A stretch of 64,000 nucleotides of DNA, taken from assembly GCF_003385215.1 (NCBI RefSeq), contig NZ_PQHW01000028.1, positions 1 through 64,000 of the forward strand, in the 5' to 3' direction. The position numbers and the translations under genes were made by a program. This document shows, piece by piece, positions 61,027 to 64,000 of this stretch. The notes under the pieces were generated by a model. That model made no database searches. It was not told the DNA's origin and saw only the letters and a list, made by a program, of their open reading frames with translations. Position 1 is the first letter of the stretch; the number at the start of each line of letters is the position of its first letter. Source of the DNA: Amycolatopsis thermalba (lineage in GTDB: Bacteria; Actinomycetota; Actinomycetes; Mycobacteriales; Pseudonocardiaceae).

Positions 61027-61458
61027 TCACAAGCTCGGGGTGGGAGCCGTCTCAGGTTCGCGTGGCTGCACCCGGACCTCGAAACCGTAGCCGGGCGAGG
61101 GCGGGAAACCGGCTTCGCCGACGGCTTGGATCGACACGCTGTCGCCGGGGAAGAGGTAGCCGGATCCCTTGATGGGTTGCGGATTCGTGCCGCACGGGAA
61201 CATTTCCGTGTGCCAGTCCTCGCGCGGCGATCGGTATCGCACACCCATTTTCGGCGTGCTCAGCAGGTGCGCCGCGGGGCACGCGCCGGACACGCTCAGC
61301 TCGATCGAGTACGCCTGGTCGCCGTCCTTCGTCACGGTGCCCGCGACCTGCAGGCTCCACCCGTTTCCGTAGTAGGACGTGAGAAACGCCGGCTCGGCGG
61401 CGGCGGGCGTCGTGGTCAGCAGGAACGCGGCTGCGGTCAGTGCGGCGATCGTTCGCAT
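61027..61458 (-). CDS. secreted hypothetical protein
   Basis: A 143-residue protein from the ATG at 61458 with a Sec signal peptide (MRTIAALTAAAFLLTTTPAAA) and a small beta-rich domain with two cysteines (SGACPAAHLLS and EMFPCGTN) that could form a disulfide. No family recognised. It would act outside the cell. No clear operon partners. Confidence 0.65.
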   Translation of the reverse strand: MRTIAALTAAAFLLTTTPAAAEPAFLTSYYGNGWSLQVAGTVTKDGDQAYSIELSVSGACPAAHLLSTPKMGVRYRSPREDWHTEMFPCGTNPQPIKGSGYLFPGDSVSIQAVGEAGFPPSPGYGFEVRVQPREPETAPTPSL

Positions 61459-61519
61459 GAATTCGACGTTCGCAAGCGCCGTCGGAGTGCGCAAACCGCC
61501 GGTGTCCCTCGAATGAGGG

Positions 61520-62194
61520 TCACGTCCAGTGTGCGGCGCCGCGGGCGATCAGCTTCAGCCGGTTCTCCGCGGTGGCGAGAATGCGTTCGTCGGATTCCGC
61601 GGTGCGCGGCACGGTTTCGATGAGTTCCACCGCGGTGGACAACAGCGTGGTGACGATCATGTCGGCGAGCATCCGCAGGTCGTCGGTGCGCCAACGGCGC
61701 AGGCAGTCGAACCGGGCGAGGTCGACGGCCAGGTCGCCGGCGAACATGCGCAGCTCGGTGCGCGCGGCCTGCGGCACCGCGCCCCCGCCGGCGTGCCGCT
61801 CGCGGGTCAGGAAGCGGATGTGGGCCTCGTGCGCACGCGTGTACTCGTACAGCGTCCGCACGACGGTGTGGACGACCCGGTCGAAGTCGGTGCCGGTGTC
61901 GCGCGCCGCGTCGAGCATCCGGTGCAGGACGTCCATCGACTCGCCGAGCAGCACCAGGCCCAGCTCGTCCATCGAGGTGAAGTGCCGGTAGAAGGCGGTC
62001 GGCACGATGTCGGCCTGCTTGGTCACCTCGCGCAGGCTCAGCACGGCGAACGGGCGGTCCGCCAGCTGGGCGAGCGCCGCGTCCAGCAACGCCTGGCGGG
62101 TGCGCTGCTTGCGTTCCTGCCGGCTCACGGGCTTGACGGACTCGGCCGACACATCGCCGATCTTACGTCCGGCTCCGGGTGCGACCTGCGTCAC
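61520..62194 (-). CDS. TetR family transcriptional regulator next to desaturase genes
   Basis: A 224-residue TetR protein with a GTG start at 62194 (a GTG at 62152 would drop 14 residues). The DNA-binding part is SRQERKQRTRQALLDAALAQLADRPFAVLSLREVTKQADIVPTAFYRHFTSMDELG, with an unusually long C-terminal sensor. It is divergent from the ferredoxin reductase/desaturase pair, so it probably controls unsaturated fatty acid synthesis in response to acyl-CoA, as DesT/FasR-like regulators do. The 91-bp gap holds TGTACAAGTGTTC-like sequence but no clear dyad. Confidence 0.87.
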   Translation of the reverse strand: MTQVAPGAGRKIGDVSAESVKPVSRQERKQRTRQALLDAALAQLADRPFAVLSLREVTKQADIVPTAFYRHFTSMDELGLVLLGESMDVLHRMLDAARDTGTDFDRVVHTVVRTLYEYTRAHEAHIRFLTRERHAGGGAVPQAARTELRMFAGDLAVDLARFDCLRRWRTDDLRMLADMIVTTLLSTAVELIETVPRTAESDERILATAENRLKLIARGAAHWT

Positions 62195-62285
62195 GCCCGC
62201 ACCTCCCTCGGTTGACAGCGCCCCCGGCGGGTACGCCACCATTGAGTGTACAAGTGTTCTCCGAAAATGATCCCGGGGAGGAATC

Positions 62286-63332
62286 ATGCGGCTCGCCGCG
62301 ATCGCCGAGGCGCTGCTCACCCCGCACGGCATCGACCGCTACCTGGAGCTCATCGACCCGATGCTGGTGCGCCGCGAGATCCGCGGCGAGGTCACGGCGG
62401 TCGAGCACCAGACCGCGGACACCGTCACGCTGACCCTGAAGCCCAGCGCGGCCTGGCGCGGCTTCCGGGCCGGCCAGTACGTGCGGGTTTCGGTGGACAT
62501 CGACGGGGTGCGGCGCACCCGCTGCTACTCACCGGCCGGCTCGCAGCACCGCGACGGGCGGCTGGAGCTGACGATCAAGGCGCAGGGCCTGGTGTCGCGG
62601 CACCTCAACCGGGCCCGGCCGGGCTGGGTGCTGGGCCTGTCCCAGGCCGAGGGCGCGTTCACCCTTCCCGAGCCGCGGCCGGAGAAGCTGCTGCTGATCA
62701 GCGGCGGCAGCGGGATCACCCCGCTGATGTCGATGCTGCGCACCCTCGCCGACGAGGGGCACACCGGCGAGGTGGTGTTCCTGCACTACGCGAACACCCC
62801 CGGCGACGTGCTCTACGCCGGTGAACTGGCGCGGCAGGCGCCGAACGTGCGGGTCGTGCTGGCCTGCACGCACGCCGAGGGTGGTGAGCTGAGCGGGTTC
62901 TTCTCGCGGGACCACCTGGTCGAGGCCGCGCCCTGGTACGCCGGCGCGCTGACGTACCTGTGCGGCCCGGCGCCGCTGATGGACTCGGTGCGCGCCGTGT
63001 ACGACAGCGAACAATTGGGTGAACAACTGATCACCGAAGAGTTCACGCCGCCGGAGCTGGTGATCGACGAGTCGGCGGCCGAGGGGACGGTGCGGTTCGC
63101 GCACAGCGGTGTCGAGGTCCCCAACTCGGGCCGCCCGCTGCTGGAACAGGCCGAGGAGGCCGGGCTCAGCCCGGAGCACGGGTGCCGCATGGGCATCTGC
63201 TTCTCCTGCACGAAGGTCAAGGCCCGCGGCCGGGTGCGCAACGCGAAGTCGGGCGAGGTGTCCGGCGAAGACAACGAAGAGATCCAGCTGTGCATCTCCG
63301 TCCCCGCCGGGGACGTGGAGATCAACGCGTAG
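62286..63332 (+). CDS. ferredoxin reductase (Rv3230c-like desaturase electron donor)
   Basis: A 348-residue flavo-iron-sulfur reductase. FAD-binding RCYSPAGSQ, NAD(P)-binding ISGGSGITPLMSML and a C-terminal plant-type 2Fe-2S domain with CRMGICFSCTKVKARG and IQLCIS. This is the arrangement of the Mycobacterium tuberculosis protein Rv3230c, which supplies electrons to the stearoyl-CoA desaturase DesA3. The desaturase-like gene follows 11 bp later. Confidence 0.9.
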   Translation: MRLAAIAEALLTPHGIDRYLELIDPMLVRREIRGEVTAVEHQTADTVTLTLKPSAAWRGFRAGQYVRVSVDIDGVRRTRCYSPAGSQHRDGRLELTIKAQGLVSRHLNRARPGWVLGLSQAEGAFTLPEPRPEKLLLISGGSGITPLMSMLRTLADEGHTGEVVFLHYANTPGDVLYAGELARQAPNVRVVLACTHAEGGELSGFFSRDHLVEAAPWYAGALTYLCGPAPLMDSVRAVYDSEQLGEQLITEEFTPPELVIDESAAEGTVRFAHSGVEVPNSGRPLLEQAEEAGLSPEHGCRMGICFSCTKVKARGRVRNAKSGEVSGEDNEEIQLCISVPAGDVEINA

Positions 63333-63343
63333 AGGAGCTTCCC

Positions 63344-64000
63344 ATGACCGGCTTGCAGGACCGGCTCACGCCGGAGCAGATCGAGGAGTTCGGCCGCGAG
63401 ATGGACGCGATCCGGCAGCGGATCGTCGCCGACCTCGGCCAGGACGACGTCGACTACATCATGAAGATCATCCGGACCCAGCGCGGGCTGGAGGTCGCCG
63501 GGCGGGCGCTGCTGTTCGGCGGGTTCTTCCCGCCGGCCTGGCTCGCCGGGGTGGGCGCGCTGTCGCTGGCGAAGATCCTGGACAACATGGAGATCGGCCA
63601 CAACGTGATGCACGGCCAGTACGACTGGACGCGCATCCCCGAGCTGAGCTCGCAGAAGTTCGAGTGGGACACGATGGCGCCAGCCGAGAACTGGCGGCAC
63701 TCGCACAACTACATCCACCACACGTTCACCAACGTGCTCGACAAGGACCGCGACATCGGGTACGGCATCCTGCGCATCGACCCGGCGCAGAAGTGGCACC
63801 CGTACTACCTGGGCAACCCGGTGTACGCGACGGTGCTGGCGTTCATCTTCCAGTGGGGCGTGATGCTGCACGACCTGGAGTTCGACCGGATCGTGCGCGG
63901 TGAGCGGAAGTGGTCGGACCCCGAGCTCAAGGAGATGCGGGCGCGGATGGCGCAGAAGGCGGTGAAGCAGGTCGGCAAGGACTACGTGCTGTTCCCGCTG
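63344..64000 (+). CDS. membrane fatty acid desaturase (DesA3-like), cut by window edge
   Basis: The first 219 codons of a membrane desaturase; the end lies outside the window. It begins MTGLQDRLTPEQIEEFG and contains two histidine boxes, HNVMHGQ and HSHNYIHH, typical of the di-iron acyl-lipid/acyl-CoA desaturases. It would introduce a cis double bond (delta-9 in the homologue). It is 11 bp after its likely electron-donor reductase, and a TetR gene is divergent; the three form a small membrane-lipid unit. Confidence 0.9.
   Translation, partial: MTGLQDRLTPEQIEEFGREMDAIRQRIVADLGQDDVDYIMKIIRTQRGLEVAGRALLFGGFFPPAWLAGVGALSLAKILDNMEIGHNVMHGQYDWTRIPELSSQKFEWDTMAPAENWRHSHNYIHHTFTNVLDKDRDIGYGILRIDPAQKWHPYYLGNPVYATVLAFIFQWGVMLHDLEFDRIVRGERKWSDPELKEMRARMAQKAVKQVGKDYVLFPL

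Noticed and set aside
62241-62261. Inverted repeat in the TetR/reductase promoter
   Set aside because: AGTGT occurs as a direct repeat, not an inverted one, and pairing of the flanks is poor; not supported as an operator.

Overview
The window is GC-rich actinobacterial chromosome, most like a Pseudonocardiaceae genome (Amycolatopsis or a close relative). Lineage markers are mycothiol S-conjugate amidase (mca), a mycoredoxin-like glutaredoxin, an actinobacterial integration host factor (mIHF), an EspG/PPE type VII secretion accessory module, many TetR regulators, frequent GTG starts and ATGA/GTGA translational coupling. No rRNA, tRNA, prophage or biosynthetic cluster was seen. Genus placement is inference; the markers are read directly.

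Layout. 0-4 kb: the edge of an IS3-type transposase, an SDR/TetR divergent pair with twin operators, a damaged hypothetical gene, and a DNA photolyase. 3.9-4.55 kb: a gene-free interval with three structured elements: a nested perfect inverted repeat, a three-stem hairpin that recurs at 16.6 kb, and a 61-bp tandem repeat. 4.6-7.3 kb: a TetR-ABC ATPase-permease operon. 7.5-15 kb: a secreted C39-type peptidase, a quinone oxidoreductase with a suspicious 5' end, a winged-helix protein, a thioesterase, a Tat-exported phosphoesterase and an acyl-CoA synthetase. 15-19.5 kb: mIHF, isochorismate synthase, Sfp-type phosphopantetheinyl transferase, a hydrolase and an acyl-CoA dehydrogenase. 19.6-22.8 kb: a crotonase/CoA-ligase/TetR operon. 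22.9-23.97 kb: a repeat array (array A) with dimeric higher-order units of about 175 bp. 24-27.1 kb: four ESX accessory genes. 27.2-33.2 kb: GNAT, DtxR-family regulator, alcohol dehydrogenase, RpiR regulator, and a large secreted sugar-dehydrogenase-like protein with LGFP repeats. 33.2-38.1 kb: a fully overlapping four-gene acyl-CoA catabolic operon (CaiB, acetoacetate-decarboxylase-like, 3-hydroxyacyl-CoA dehydrogenase, acyl-CoA dehydrogenase) below a LysR gene. 38-46.9 kb: TetR, glutaredoxin, SDR, purC, MFS exporter, LysR, MarR, a decayed patch with two pseudogenes, a DUF1772 protein and a hydrolase. 47-54.2 kb: MocR-type regulator, membrane protein, rhomboid protease, mca, TetR, then a regular 46-bp palindrome array (array B), then an ECF42-type sigma factor with its DGPF partner. 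54.3-64 kb: aldehyde dehydrogenase/PucR pair, RNase Z-like protein, a conserved-TM-helix membrane protein, small unknowns, and TetR/ferredoxin reductase/fatty acid desaturase, the last running off the window.

The most unusual content is non-coding. Array B (51678-52445) places a 17-bp palindrome every 46 bp for about 17 positions between two convergent genes. Array A (22885-23965) is a degenerate array with dimer-of-unit periodicity. The three-stem hairpin appears twice (4203-4320 and 16560-16660), both times between convergent genes, with a nearly invariant 26-nt core although its outer stems differ. None encodes a convincing protein. All coordinates and repeats were read by eye; no search or folding was run.
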